A DNA stretch of 64,000 nt from Paenibacillus protaetiae (lineage in GTDB: Bacteria; Bacillota; Bacilli; Paenibacillales; Paenibacillaceae), in NCBI RefSeq assembly GCF_004135365.1, contig NZ_CP035492.1:2774001-2838000 (forward strand), in the 5' to 3' direction. Shown here in pieces: positions 34,383 through 43,048 of this stretch. The notes below the pieces were generated by a model that saw only the letters and a program-made list of their open reading frames with translations, was not told the DNA's origin and made no database searches. Position numbers and translations under genes: made by a program. How positions within the stretch are numbered: position 1 is the first letter of the stretch; every line of letters begins with the position of its first letter.

Positions 34383-35831
34383 TTATTCCTCTTCCGAAAA
34401 AGCTTTCAGCAGCTCCATCTTCAGCTCGTAAGCCGCTGTGCTCAAATGGACCGGATAGACATCCGGGTTCAGCTTGCGCAGCAGCTCCGGCCAAAAGAGG
34501 GCAAGCCGCTCCTGATGGAATGCGCGCACCTGTTCAAGAGATGGAACATCGTAAACCAGTTCTCCCTGCTCGAAAATCGGATGAAGCAGCGCATCGGCTT
34601 CGTATTGGGAAATATGTTTGTAAATATACGGATGCAGCGGGTCAAACAGCTTGATCCGCTTGCCGCCGACTACCTCGTCCTCTCCGTATAAAGTGATATA
34701 GTCGGCGATTGCCCGGCCCGACTTCCGGTCGATCAGGCGGTAAACATCCTTTTTGCCCGGCGTCGTAACTTTCTCGGGATTGCCGGAAATTTTGATGACC
34801 GGCACGAGGTCGCCGTTTTTTTCGCGCGCAACCAGTTTGTACACCCCGCCAAGCGCCGGCTGATCCTCCGCCGTAATGAGATGGGTGCCAACGCCCCATG
34901 TGTCGACTTTAGCGCCTTGAGCCTTCAGGTTAAAAATGATGTGCTCGTCCAAATCATTGGACGCAACGATCCGTACATAGTCCATCCCGGCTTGATCCAG
35001 CTGCTTACGGGCTTCCTTGGATAAATAAGCCAGGTCGCCGCTGTCGATGCGGATCGCCTGCATCCGTTTGCCCTTCGCCTCCAGCATGCGGCCGGTCTTG
35101 ATCGCGTTCGGCACGCCGCTTTTGAGCGTATCGTATGTGTCGACTAGCAGCGTCACGCCGTCAGGCAGCGCTTCCGCATATTTTTGAAAAGCTTCCTCCT
35201 CCGAATCATGGCCCTGTACCCAGGAATGAGCGTGCGTTCCTTTGGCCGGGATGCCGAACTTGCGGCCGGCCAGCATATTGCTGGTCGCATCAAAGCCGGC
35301 GATGTAGGAAGCGCGCGCCCCCCATATCGCAGCATCGGCTTCCTGCGCCCGGCGAGAGCCAAACTCCAGCAGCACGTCGCCTTGCGCAACCTGGACAATA
35401 CGCGACGCCTTGGTCGCAATCAGCGTCTGATAATTCATAAAGTTCAGCAGCGCTGTCTCGACCAATTGCGTCTCCAGGTTAGTCCCCTCGACCCGGAGCA
35501 GCGGCTCATTCGGAAAAGCAATTTCCCCTTCCCGCATCGCATAGACGGTTCCACGGAACCGGAAGTGGCGCAGCAGGTCCAGAAATGCCGGATCGTACCG
35601 CTCCTCCTGCTCGGCCAAATAAGCCAAATCCTCCTCGGAAAAAGACAAATGGCGCAAATAATAAATGATCCGTTCTAGACCGGCGAATACGGCATAACCG
35701 TTGCCAAACGGCAGCCTGCGGAAATACGCTTCGAATACTGCCCGATCGTGGGCCGTTCCGTTCACCCAATGCGCGTACATCATATTGATTTCATATTTAT
35801 CGGTATGTAGTGCAAAATCCGTTCCGTTCAT
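34383..35831 (-). CDS. pncB: nicotinate phosphoribosyltransferase
   Basis: First enzyme of the NAD salvage route from nicotinate, making nicotinate mononucleotide from PRPP, 482 residues. Family stretches: LHTDKYEINMMYAHW, FEFGSRRAQEADAAI-like (LLEFGSRRAQEADAA), AKGTHAHSWVQ, IRIDSGDLAYLS, TWGVGTHLITAEDQPALGGV and YKLV. RBS AGAGGGG precedes the ATG. It stands between the MATE gene and a small acetyltransferase, all on the minus strand, with no other NAD gene nearby. Confidence 0.95.
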   Translation of the reverse strand: MNGTDFALHTDKYEINMMYAHWVNGTAHDRAVFEAYFRRLPFGNGYAVFAGLERIIYYLRHLSFSEEDLAYLAEQEERYDPAFLDLLRHFRFRGTVYAMREGEIAFPNEPLLRVEGTNLETQLVETALLNFMNYQTLIATKASRIVQVAQGDVLLEFGSRRAQEADAAIWGARASYIAGFDATSNMLAGRKFGIPAKGTHAHSWVQGHDSEEEAFQKYAEALPDGVTLLVDTYDTLKSGVPNAIKTGRMLEAKGKRMQAIRIDSGDLAYLSKEARKQLDQAGMDYVRIVASNDLDEHIIFNLKAQGAKVDTWGVGTHLITAEDQPALGGVYKLVAREKNGDLVPVIKISGNPEKVTTPGKKDVYRLIDRKSGRAIADYITLYGEDEVVGGKRIKLFDPLHPYIYKHISQYEADALLHPIFEQGELVYDVPSLEQVRAFHQERLALFWPELLRKLNPDVYPVHLSTAAYELKMELLKAFSEEE

Positions 35832-35922
35832 CGTTGTCCCCTCTTTGCTGCCTTTATCGTCATCTCATGCAAGCGAATGCCATAATGTTACCTTCCCATT
35901 ATAAGTGAAAACCTTCTCCTGC

Positions 35923-36243
35923 CTACACACCGCTCTTGTCCCACAGATCCTCGTACTCCTTGGCATGCCGTTTAAATTCCGCCAGCGCATAAGAGCAAAG
36001 GGGGATGATCTTTTTCCCCTGCGCCCGCGCTTCGTCCGTCACCAGGTTCAGAAGCTGTTTGGCTAGCTGCTTCCCGCGGTATTTCGGGTCGACATACGTA
36101 TGGTCGATCACCCAAGTGTCCCCGTCAGCCGGACGGAACGTCATTTCGCCGATCACGCCGCCTGCTCCTACCAGTTCAACCCTGCCGTCCTGCTTCCGGG
36201 TGCTGATCTCCGTTTGTTCCTCTTGCCGTTTCTCTTCGTTCAT
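35923..36243 (-). CDS. small GNAT-type N-acetyltransferase
   Basis: Short GNAT-like acetyltransferase of the YjdJ type, 106 residues. After a charged N-terminal segment (MNEEKRQEEQTEISTRKQDG) come IGEMTFRP, WVIDHTYVDPKYRGKQLAKQ (the acetyl-CoA loop RGxxxA) and IIPLCSYALAEFKRH. AAGGAGGG precedes the ATG at 36243 by about 9 nt; a longer frame upstream has no RBS. Substrate unknown. Confidence 0.88.
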   Translation of the reverse strand: MNEEKRQEEQTEISTRKQDGRVELVGAGGVIGEMTFRPADGDTWVIDHTYVDPKYRGKQLAKQLLNLVTDEARAQGKKIIPLCSYALAEFKRHAKEYEDLWDKSGV

Positions 36244-36315
36244 CCCGACAATCCCTCCTTTTTCTTTAGTATAAGTACCTGCGGACAGAATTAGCCATGC
36301 GGCTTGGACAGATCC

Positions 36316-36375
36316 GTCAAAAAAAAGCGGCTTGCCGGATGCCGCGCCTGATGGCGCCGCTTCAAGCAAGCCGCT
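36316..36375 (-). terminator. terminator of the pot operon
   Basis: On the minus strand, outer stem AGCGGCTTGC with GCAAGCCGCT, inner GC-rich hairpin, followed by a run of T. It lies 24 bp after the potD stop. Confidence 0.88.
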
Positions 36376-36398
36376 GGCTGCATCGCAGCCGATGCCGT

Positions 36399-37472
36399 TT
36401 ATTTGCTGTGCATTTTAAATTCAAGGAACAGCTCGTTGTAATGGGCGAGCATCTTTTTGCCCAAATTATCGTACACTTCAAGCTTGCTGGTCAGTTCCGG
36501 ACTTGGATAAAACCGCTCATCGCCGGAAATATCTTCCGGCAGCAGCTTCAGCGCGCCTGCGTTTGGCGTCGAATAGCCGACGTATTCCGTATTTTGCGCG
36601 GCATGCTCCGGGTCCAGCATAAAGTTGATGAATTTGTGGGCGCCTTCGATATTTTTGGCTGTTTTCGGGATGACCATGTTATCGAACCACAGGTTCGAGC
36701 CTTCGTCCGGCACCACATATTCCAGCTTATCGTTGGCGTCCATCATTTCCGAAGCGTCGCCCGACCATACGAGGCCTACGGCCGCTTCTTCGTTGGCCAT
36801 CAGCATTTTGATCTCGTCGCCGACGATCGCCTTCACGTTAGGCGTCAGCGTGCTGAGCTTTTTGAGCGCTTGCTGCAGATGATCTTCGTTCGTATCGTTC
36901 AAGGAGTAGTGCAGGCTGTTGAGGCCCATGCCGATCACTTCACGCGCCCCGTCCAGCAGCAAAATTTTGTTGCGCAAGCTCGGGTCCCACAGGTCGTCCC
37001 AGCTGTGGAACGTCAAACCGCCAACCATGTCGGGATTGTACACGATACCGACCGTCCCCCAAAAATAAGGGACCGAATATTCGTTGCCCGGGTCAAACGA
37101 TAAATCCATAAACCGCGGATCAATATATTTCAGATTCGGCAGCTTGGAATGGTCGATCGGCAGCAGCAGATGTTCTTCTTTCATTTTGCTGATCGCATAT
37201 TCCGAAGGAACTGCAACGTCAAACGTCGTGCCGCCTTGCTCGATTTTGGTCATCATCGCTTCGTTGGAGTCAAACGTCTGATAGATGACTTTAATGCCGG
37301 TTTCCTTCTGGAACTCGTCCAGCAGTTCCTCGTCGATATAATCGCCCCAGTTGTAAATGGTCAGCGTATTGTCTCCGCTGTAGCCTTCGCTCGAGTTAAG
37401 GTAAGTCGTCAAATACATAAGCGCAAGGGCTGCAACCAATACGACCGCAAACGTCCGAACGATCTGCTTCAT
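36399..37472 (-). CDS. potD: spermidine/putrescine-binding protein
   Basis: Extracellular solute-binding protein of the polyamine ABC importer, 357 residues. Seen: LTIYNWGDYIDEELLDEFQK near residue 36, VIYQTFDSNEAMMTKIEQGG, FDVAVPSEYAISKM and AHKFINFMLDPEHAAQNTEY. The N-terminus has a hydrophobic segment (about 8-24) but no lipobox Cys, so it is probably held by an uncleaved signal-anchor, or else cleaved and released, rather than lipidated. Its ATGA overlaps the potC stop by 4 nt. Last gene of potABCD. Confidence 0.94.
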   Translation of the reverse strand: MKQIVRTFAVVLVAALALMYLTTYLNSSEGYSGDNTLTIYNWGDYIDEELLDEFQKETGIKVIYQTFDSNEAMMTKIEQGGTTFDVAVPSEYAISKMKEEHLLLPIDHSKLPNLKYIDPRFMDLSFDPGNEYSVPYFWGTVGIVYNPDMVGGLTFHSWDDLWDPSLRNKILLLDGAREVIGMGLNSLHYSLNDTNEDHLQQALKKLSTLTPNVKAIVGDEIKMLMANEEAAVGLVWSGDASEMMDANDKLEYVVPDEGSNLWFDNMVIPKTAKNIEGAHKFINFMLDPEHAAQNTEYVGYSTPNAGALKLLPEDISGDERFYPSPELTSKLEVYDNLGKKMLAHYNELFLEFKMHSK

Positions 37473-38272
37473 GGGCGAAGCCCCCTTCCGTTCGACCGGC
37501 TGTTCCGCTGGTTAATGAAGTAATACCCGATGACGAGTATGATGGTCAGCAGGAAAAGCAGCGTAGACAACGCATTGATGGACAACGACACGCCTTGACG
37601 GGCCCGCGAGTAAATTTCGACCGATAACGTCGAAAAGCCGTTGCCTGTCACAAAAAACGTGACCGAGAAGTCATCCAGCGAATACGTTAATGCCATAAAA
37701 AATCCGGCGAACACACCCGGTTTAATAAACGGCATAATGACCCGCGTGAGCACATGCCAGCTGTTCGCGCCAAGGTCCCGCGCGGCGTCAATAAGCGTGG
37801 AGCTCATTTCCTGCAGCTTGGGCAAAACCATGATGACCACGATCGGCACGCTGAACGCGATATGCGACAGCAGGACGGACATGAAGCCCAGCTTAATGCC
37901 GATAATGGTAAACAGGATTAAGAACGACGCGCCGATAATAACGTCCGGGCTGACAATAAGCACGTTGTTCAGCGACAGGAGCGTATTTTTCGGCTGCCAT
38001 TTGCGCACTTGATGAATGGCGATCGCGCCGGCAACGCCCAGTATCGTGGATATAAGCGCCGACAGCAAGGCGATCACAAACGTATTCAGCACAATAATGA
38101 GCAGCCGCGTATCCGCGAATACTTCTTTGTACCATTCGAACGTAAAGCCTTCAAAGCTGCGCATATGGCCGCCGCTGTTGAAGGAGTAATAAATCAAATA
38201 TAAAATCGGCGCGTACAGCACCGCAAACACAACAAACAAATACAGATTAGGCAGCTTTCCGTTTGTTTGCAT
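37469..38272 (-). CDS. potC: polyamine ABC transporter permease
   Basis: Membrane permease of the PotC type, 267 residues, six helices, with the coupling motif DAARDLGANSWHVLTRVIMPFIK-like EAA loop (ARDLGANSWHVLTRVIMP). ATG at 38272 is chosen because GCGGGGTG lies just upstream; an in-frame GTG 9 nt earlier overlaps that RBS. It overlaps the potB end by 26 nt and the potD start by 4 nt. It forms the channel with PotB. Confidence 0.94.
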   Translation of the reverse strand: MQTNGKLPNLYLFVVFAVLYAPILYLIYYSFNSGGHMRSFEGFTFEWYKEVFADTRLLIIVLNTFVIALLSALISTILGVAGAIAIHQVRKWQPKNTLLSLNNVLIVSPDVIIGASFLILFTIIGIKLGFMSVLLSHIAFSVPIVVIMVLPKLQEMSSTLIDAARDLGANSWHVLTRVIMPFIKPGVFAGFFMALTYSLDDFSVTFFVTGNGFSTLSVEIYSRARQGVSLSINALSTLLFLLTIILVIGYYFINQRNSRSNGRGLRP

Positions 38273-39080
38273 CTTGCGCACCCCGCTTTCTCGTGCCCGT
38301 CACCAGCATGATGACCGCCATCACAATAATGAGGAACACCGCAATGGTAGCCCCCATCCCCCAGTCCTGGGTGACAAGAAAATGCTGCTCAATCGCCGTG
38401 CCGAGCGTAATGACGCGGTTGCCCGCAATAAGGCGAGTCAGCATAAAGAGCGACAGCGCCGGAATAAATACCGCCTGGCAGCCGGATTTGACGCCGCTGA
38501 TCGTCAGCGGGAATATAACCCGGCGGAACGTCGTCCAGCCCGAAGCGCCCAAATCGCGCGAAGCGTAGATCAGCGAAGGGTTGATTTCCTCCAGCGCGTT
38601 AAAAATCGGGAGCACCATAAACGGGATGAAAATATAGACCGATACGAAAATAAAGCTGAAATCGGTAAACAAAATTTGCTGCCGTCCGATGCCGATCGCA
38701 TCCAGCACCGCATTGGCGAAACCGTAAGTGCCGAATAAGCCGATGAACGCGTAAGCTTTCAGCAGCAGGTTCACCCAGCTCGGCAATATAATAAGCAGCA
38801 GCCACAGCTGCTTATGCTTCGTGCGGGTCAGCCAATACGCCGTCGGATAAGCGATCAGCAGTGAAAAGACGGTGATGAGCAAAGCGTACCAGAACGAGCT
38901 CAGCGTCATTTTCATATAAACGGCTGTAAAAAACTTCGAGTAGTTCCCAAACGTGAAATGGCCTTCTACATCAAAAAAAGAGTAGTACACGATAAGCACG
39001 ATGGGAGCAATGACAAACAAGGCGATCCATAACAAATAAGGGATAAGATACACATTGCGTCTGCTGATTCTATTCTGCAT
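38247..39080 (-). CDS. potB: polyamine ABC transporter permease
   Basis: Membrane permease of the PotB type, 277 residues, six helices (first [21 protein letters not shown]). The EAA coupling loop reads [20 protein letters not shown]. The C-terminus is a Lys-rich tail ([16 protein letters not shown]). Its ATG overlaps the potA stop by 11 nt, with weak AGAGG as RBS, so coupling to potA is likely. Confidence 0.94.
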   Translation of the reverse strand: MQNRISRRNVYLIPYLLWIALFVIAPIVLIVYYSFFDVEGHFTFGNYSKFFTAVYMKMTLSSFWYALLITVFSLLIAYPTAYWLTRTKHKQLWLLLIILPSWVNLLLKAYAFIGLFGTYGFANAVLDAIGIGRQQILFTDFSFIFVSVYIFIPFMVLPIFNALEEINPSLIYASRDLGASGWTTFRRVIFPLTISGVKSGCQAVFIPALSLFMLTRLIAGNRVITLGTAIEQHFLVTQDWGMGATIAVFLIIVMAVIMLVTGTRKRGAQDANKRKAA

Positions 39081-40179
39081 CGTCGGCCTCTACATACTCT
39101 TCGAGGCGTTTGTCGAACTCTTCCTCCGTCTCGCCGAAACGCATAACATGAATCGCTTCGGGATCGAAATAAAGTCCGATCCGCTCGCCTACAACCGCTT
39201 TGCGCGTCGAATGGACAAGCCATTCATTGCCAGCGTCGTCGTAGCTCGAAATTTCGTAATGCACGCCGCGGAACAGCTGGGAATCCACCCGTACCTGCAG
39301 CTTGCCCTGCTCGACCGTCGTAATCTCCAAATCTTCCGGGCGAATGACAATCTCAACCGGCTCATTAGGATTCAGGCCGCCGTCCACGCAATCATACGTA
39401 TGCCCGGCAAACTCGACGACATAATCTTCTTTCATCCGCCCCGGCACAATGTTCGACTCCCCGATAAAATCGGCTACAAACCGGTTGATCGGCTCGTCGT
39501 AAATGTCGGTTGGCGTTCCGCTCTGCTGAATGTTGCCTTCGTTCAGCACAAAGATTTCATCCGACATCGCCAGCGCTTCCTCCTGGTCATGCGTAACGAA
39601 AATAAACGTAATGCCCAGGCGGCGCTGCAGTTCCCGAAGCTCGTATTGCATTTCCGTGCGGAGCTTCAGGTCAAGCGCAGAAAGCGGCTCGTCCAGCAAA
39701 ATAATTTCCGGTTCATTCACAATAGCCCGCGCAATGGCGACACGCTGCCGCTGGCCGCCGGACATTTCGTGAATTTCGCGGTTTTCGTAGCCTTCCAGGT
39801 TGACGAAACGGAGCGCTTCCTTCACTTTTTCCTTAATAGCGGCATTTTTCATTTTTTTGATGCGCAGGCCAAAAGCCACGTTCTCAAACACATTCAAATG
39901 CGGGAATAACGCATAGTCCTGAAATACGGTGTTCACTTGGCGTTCGTTCGCCGGCACCCGGTTAATTACTTTGCCGTTAAAATAAATGTTGCCTTGCGTA
40001 GGCTCGATAAATCCTGCGATAAGACGCAAAATGGTCGTTTTACCGCAGCCCGAAGGGCCAAGCAGCGTATAGAACTTGCCTCGTTCAATTTCGAAACTCA
40101 CATCGTTCAGAACGGTTGTGTCGTCAAAACGCTTCGTAACTCCCTCAAACCGGATAATCGTCTCGCTTGTCGCTGCCAC
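39070..40179 (-). CDS. potA: polyamine ABC transporter ATPase
   Basis: Energising subunit of the polyamine importer, 369 residues, normal length. Walker [20 protein letters not shown]-loop [20 protein letters not shown], signature [15 protein letters not shown], Walker [14 protein letters not shown]-loop [10 protein letters not shown], then a C-terminal regulatory TOBE region with [10 protein letters not shown]. Start is GTG at 40179, 8 nt after AAAGGAGG. First gene of potABCD, with a promoter at 40283-40310. Confidence 0.95.
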   Translation of the reverse strand: MAATSETIIRFEGVTKRFDDTTVLNDVSFEIERGKFYTLLGPSGCGKTTILRLIAGFIEPTQGNIYFNGKVINRVPANERQVNTVFQDYALFPHLNVFENVAFGLRIKKMKNAAIKEKVKEALRFVNLEGYENREIHEMSGGQRQRVAIARAIVNEPEIILLDEPLSALDLKLRTEMQYELRELQRRLGITFIFVTHDQEEALAMSDEIFVLNEGNIQQSGTPTDIYDEPINRFVADFIGESNIVPGRMKEDYVVEFAGHTYDCVDGGLNPNEPVEIVIRPEDLEITTVEQGKLQVRVDSQLFRGVHYEISSYDDAGNEWLVHSTRKAVVGERIGLYFDPEAIHVMRFGETEEEFDKRLEEYVEADDAE

Positions 40180-40475
40180 TTACCACTCCTCCTTTAATAT
40201 ATGTAATAGCCTCTTTCCCTTGTTCGCTAAATTCCGGCAAATGTCCGGAGGCCATTCGTACTATGCAAGTATTCAGCAATTGATTATACAACAAATAGGT
40301 AGGGGTGCAACGGTTTTTTTAAGAAAGAAAAACAAGGATGGATTGCGCCGCTTCCATTCCATAGCTATTCCCTGCTTCTCCGCAAGAAACACACGATTCC
40401 CGCGAAAAAAGCGCCGCACACGCTGCGCCAAAAGAACCACCCCCGGAAGCCGCCTGCTTGGCCGTAAATATGAAC
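40180..40475. other. leader and intergenic region of potA
   Basis: Holds the potABCD promoter (40283-40310) and a leader of about 100 nt. Between the promoter and the convergently placed terminator at 40476-40513 there is GC-rich DNA in which I see no gene with an RBS. Confidence 0.6.
40283..40310 (-). promoter_or_regulatory. sigma-A-type promoter of potABCD
   Basis: Minus strand TTGCAC (40310-40305), 16-nt spacer, TATAAT (40288-40283), about 104 nt before the potA GTG. Confidence 0.75.
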
Positions 40476-40513
40476 AAAACCGGGCACTCCCGTGGAAGGG
40501 AGTGCCCGGTTTT
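40476..40513 (-). terminator. terminator after the FAD-dependent gene
   Basis: Near-perfect stem AAAACCGGGCACTCCC with its complement, small loop, with T-runs; about 32 bp after the stop of the COG2509-like gene on the minus strand. Confidence 0.9.
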
Positions 40514-40544
40514 GCCGCTGCAAAGAATGCGCCCTGAACGCGGG

Positions 40545-41981
40545 TCAGCCGTTCAGCGCGCTGATCATATTGCGGGCGATCCATACGCCTGCCGCCCCTG
40601 CTTGCGCAAGGCCGCGGGTGACGCCCGCGCCGTCGCCGCCGCAATAAAGGCCGTCGATTTCCGTCTCGAACGTTTCCTTCAGCTTTGGACGGGCGGAATA
40701 AAATTTGGCTTCGACACCGTAAAACAGCGTATGCTCGGAGGCGATGCCCGGCGTGACTTTCTCCAGCGCCTGCACCATCTCGATTAAGCTGAGCATCGTA
40801 TTATAAGGAAGCACAAGGCCAAGGTCGCCCGGCACCGCCTCTTTCAGCGTCGGCTCCAGAAACCCTTCGCGGATGCGGGCTTCCGTCGACCGGCGGCTGC
40901 GCATAATATCGCCGTACTTTTGCACGATGACCCCGCCGTTCGACAGATCGTTGGCGCGCTGGCATATTTCGCGGGCATATTCGTTTGGCTTATCGAACGG
41001 TTCGGTAAATTTATGCGAAACGAGCAGCGCAAAGTTCGTATTTGAAGAGCCAAGCGCCGGATCTTTGTAGGAGTGGCCGTTCGCCGCCATTACGCCGCTA
41101 TGGTTCTCCACGACAACATGGCCGGACGGATTGCTGCAAAACGTGCGCACCCGCGTCCCGACCGACGTATTGTAAATAAACTTCCCTTCATATAAATGCT
41201 CGTTAATTTCGCGCATGACGACATCGCTTGTCTCCACACGGACGCCCACATCGACCTGGTTGTTGTACATAGGCAGGCGGCGGCGCTTCAGTACTTCCGT
41301 CAGCCAGCCGGAACCGTCGCGTCCCGGCGCAATCATGACCTTATCCGCTTCATACTCGTCGCCGTTTTTCAGCACGATTCCTTTGATCTGATCGCGGCCG
41401 TCCTGCTTCACCGTCATAATGTCTTCCACTTCCGCCCGGAACATCATGTCGATCCGAGGTTTTAAATATTCATAAATGGATTTAAGAATTTCCAGGTTTT
41501 GCTCCGTCCCGAGATGGCGCACCTGCGCGCGAAGCAGCTTTAAACCGGCGGCATAACCCCGCTGTTCAATATTACGGATCGTATCCGTTGTCGGGTCGGT
41601 AATCGTCCGCGTAGCGCCGTGCTGCAGATTAAGCTCATCGACGTAACGGATCAGCTCCAGCACTTTCGAGCCTGGCAAATAATCGGTCATCCAGCCGCCG
41701 AATTCGGTCGTAATATTAAACTTGCCGTCGCTGTATGCCCCGGCCCCGCCAAAACCCGCAGTAATCGAACAGGCCGGCAGGCAGCCCGCAAAGTCCTTTT
41801 TGCCGGCAGGCGGCGGGCATAATTTAATTTTATCCTCTAAAATCGGGCATCTGCGCTTATAAATGTCCAGCCCTTTATCAACCAGAAGCACCTTCAAATG
41901 CGGCGCTTTCAGCGTCAGCTCGTAGCTGGCGAATATTCCGGCAGGCCCCGCACCAATAATAATGACATCGTATTTGCTCAT
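40545..41981 (-). CDS. FAD-dependent dehydrogenase, COG2509-like, riboswitch-controlled
   Basis: Large FAD-dependent oxidoreductase, 478 residues. The N-terminal dinucleotide fold is DVIIIGAGPAGIFASYELTL with LLVDKG; next come RRCPILEDKIKLCPPPAGKK and CSITAGFGGAGAYSDGKFNI, a conserved block of uncharacterised FAD-dependent dehydrogenases of the COG2509 type. The C-terminus has GLYCGGDGAGVTRGLAQAGA. No substrate is established. ATG at 41981 follows GGAAGGGGCAG by about 10 nt. A guanine-class purine riboswitch with its own promoter lies 147 nt upstream, so expression should respond to purine. Confidence 0.88.
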   Translation of the reverse strand: MSKYDVIIIGAGPAGIFASYELTLKAPHLKVLLVDKGLDIYKRRCPILEDKIKLCPPPAGKKDFAGCLPACSITAGFGGAGAYSDGKFNITTEFGGWMTDYLPGSKVLELIRYVDELNLQHGATRTITDPTTDTIRNIEQRGYAAGLKLLRAQVRHLGTEQNLEILKSIYEYLKPRIDMMFRAEVEDIMTVKQDGRDQIKGIVLKNGDEYEADKVMIAPGRDGSGWLTEVLKRRRLPMYNNQVDVGVRVETSDVVMREINEHLYEGKFIYNTSVGTRVRTFCSNPSGHVVVENHSGVMAANGHSYKDPALGSSNTNFALLVSHKFTEPFDKPNEYAREICQRANDLSNGGVIVQKYGDIMRSRRSTEARIREGFLEPTLKEAVPGDLGLVLPYNTMLSLIEMVQALEKVTPGIASEHTLFYGVEAKFYSARPKLKETFETEIDGLYCGGDGAGVTRGLAQAGAAGVWIARNMISALNG

Positions 41982-42086
41982 GTTCGTTAACTGCCCCTTC
42001 CACAAATTTGCGGCATGCCGGCCATCTGACCGCAGCCGTCCGCCTTCATCGGCTAAACTGCCGCCCGGACACCTGTTTAAGGGCAT

Positions 42087-42141
42087 AAAAAAATCCCGGC
42101 TTGTGAACAGGTATGCGGCAGCATCCCGTTCGTAGCCAGGA
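42087..42141 (-). terminator. riboswitch expression-platform terminator
   Basis: On the minus strand, TCCTGGCT (42141-42134) can pair with AGCCGGGA (42101-42094), followed by a run of seven T (42093-42087). Its first arm overlaps the 3' strands of aptamer P3 and P1, so terminator and aptamer are mutually exclusive. Confidence 0.65.
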
Positions 42142-42194
42142 ATTCATGGTTCCTTGTAGAGACCCTCAATCCGTATTATCGAGGTTATACGAAC
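42128..42194 (-). ncRNA. purine riboswitch aptamer, guanine class
   Basis: Three-way junction aptamer on the minus strand. P1: GTTCGTA with TACGAAC, perfect 7 bp. P2: CCTCGAT with ATTGAGG closing a loop ATACGGA. J2/3: GTCTCTAC, with the ligand-contact U47, U49 and U51 equivalents. P3 with loop CCATGAA; L2 GG and L3 CC can form the loop-loop pairs. The J3/1 position that sets specificity is C (GCTACG), the C74 equivalent, so it is read as guanine rather than adenine. Position numbers follow the Bacillus subtilis xpt aptamer. Confidence 0.93.
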
Positions 42195-42201
42195 AGTAAC
42201 G

Positions 42202-42230
42202 ATAATACCGCATACAAACGAATGGGTCAA
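42202..42230 (-). promoter_or_regulatory. sigma-A-type promoter of the riboswitch transcript
   Basis: Minus strand TTGACC (42230-42225), 17-nt spacer, TATTAT (42207-42202). A start about 7 nt later would put the transcript's 5' end just before aptamer P1. Confidence 0.88.
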
Positions 42231-42318
42231 TGGGATATTGAAATATTATTCGTAATTGACTCATTTTAATTTAGAATTACGTTACACACAAACAAATAAT
42301 CGGATAAAACACGAACAT

Positions 42319-42347
42319 TAGACATTTAAAATCAGCCATTGTATAAT
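42319..42347 (+). promoter_or_regulatory. sigma-A-type promoter of brxC
   Basis: TAGACA (42319-42324), 17-nt spacer, TATAAT (42342-42347). It implies a leader of about 210 nt before the brxC ATG, in which no known riboswitch was recognised. Confidence 0.7.
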
Positions 42348-42564
42348 ATATACGAACTAACTTTTCTGAAGCAGCTGGTGCACAATTGGCCGGCAGCGGC
42401 CGCAATTATTTTTATTTCTGAGCTTTGCTGCTGCCAGTCCGATTTGGACAAACCGAGCTCCCAGCGCTTTCGCCACGCGACAATAGGGCCGTATCCGACC
42501 GGTCATGCCGATGGGAAGCCCGTTTTATTCGTTTTATATTTTAAAACCAAAAGGAGCGTTCACT

Positions 42565-42906
42565 ATGGCACAACTTCGTGAGATTCAAACGATTGAAGAA
42601 TGGAATTCAGCATTGGAAGGTTCTAACGGACATCCGCTTGTCGTCTTTAAACACAGCACGACTTGCCCGGTTAGCGCCAACGCATATCGCGAATTTAACG
42701 ACTATCTGTCCGACAAACCGCGTTCCGATGCGGATTATGTGCTGGTCAAAGTAATTGAATCGCGCCCGGTTTCTAACCAGATTGCCGAAGATACGGCGGT
42801 TAAGCATGAATCCCCGCAAATTATGCTGATTGAAAACAAACAAAAAGTATGGACGACCAGCCACTGGTCGGTGACCAAAGCACACATTACAGCCGTTCTT
42901 GACTAA
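42565..42906 (+). CDS. brxC: bacilliredoxin BrxC (YtxJ family)
   Basis: Monothiol bacilliredoxin that reduces bacillithiol mixed disulfides, 113 residues. The thioredoxin-like fold has FKHSTTCPVSANAYREF with the active Cys34 in a TCPVS motif, as in Bacillus YtxJ, then VKVIESRPVSNQIAEDTAVK and HESPQIMLIEN. AAAGGAGC precedes the ATG. It points to a bacillithiol-using organism. Its own promoter is at 42319-42347, and a hairpin terminator follows. Confidence 0.93.
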   Translation: MAQLREIQTIEEWNSALEGSNGHPLVVFKHSTTCPVSANAYREFNDYLSDKPRSDADYVLVKVIESRPVSNQIAEDTAVKHESPQIMLIENKQKVWTTSHWSVTKAHITAVLD

Positions 42907-42944
42907 TCGGCCGATCCATCAGCGGCTTAACAAGCCGCTTCGAA

Positions 42945-43037
42945 CAAAAAGCGCTTTTGCAGCTAGTCTCCAGGGCAGCCGCTGTTGTACAAACAGCGGC
43001 CAGCCACTGGAACACGGGCTGCAGAAGCGCTTTTTTA
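42945..43037. terminator. long bidirectional terminator hairpin
   Basis: Outer arms AAAAAGCGCTT and AAGCGCTTTTTT enclose inner complementary words (GCAGC with GCTGC, GCCGCTG with CAGCGGC), between the convergent brxC and methyltransferase genes. A second small hairpin, AGCGGCTT with AAGCCGCT, precedes it at 42921-42939. Confidence 0.85.
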
Positions 43038-43048
43038 ATTTATGGCGT

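Noticed and set aside
36297-37103. Long plus-strand frame opposite potD
   Set aside because: Antisense shadow of potD, with His/Arg/Gln-rich composition typical of such shadows.
40310-40475. Hydrophobic minus-strand frame with GWFFWRSVCGAFFAG
   Set aside because: The only in-frame start is a GTG inside the terminator hairpin with no RBS.
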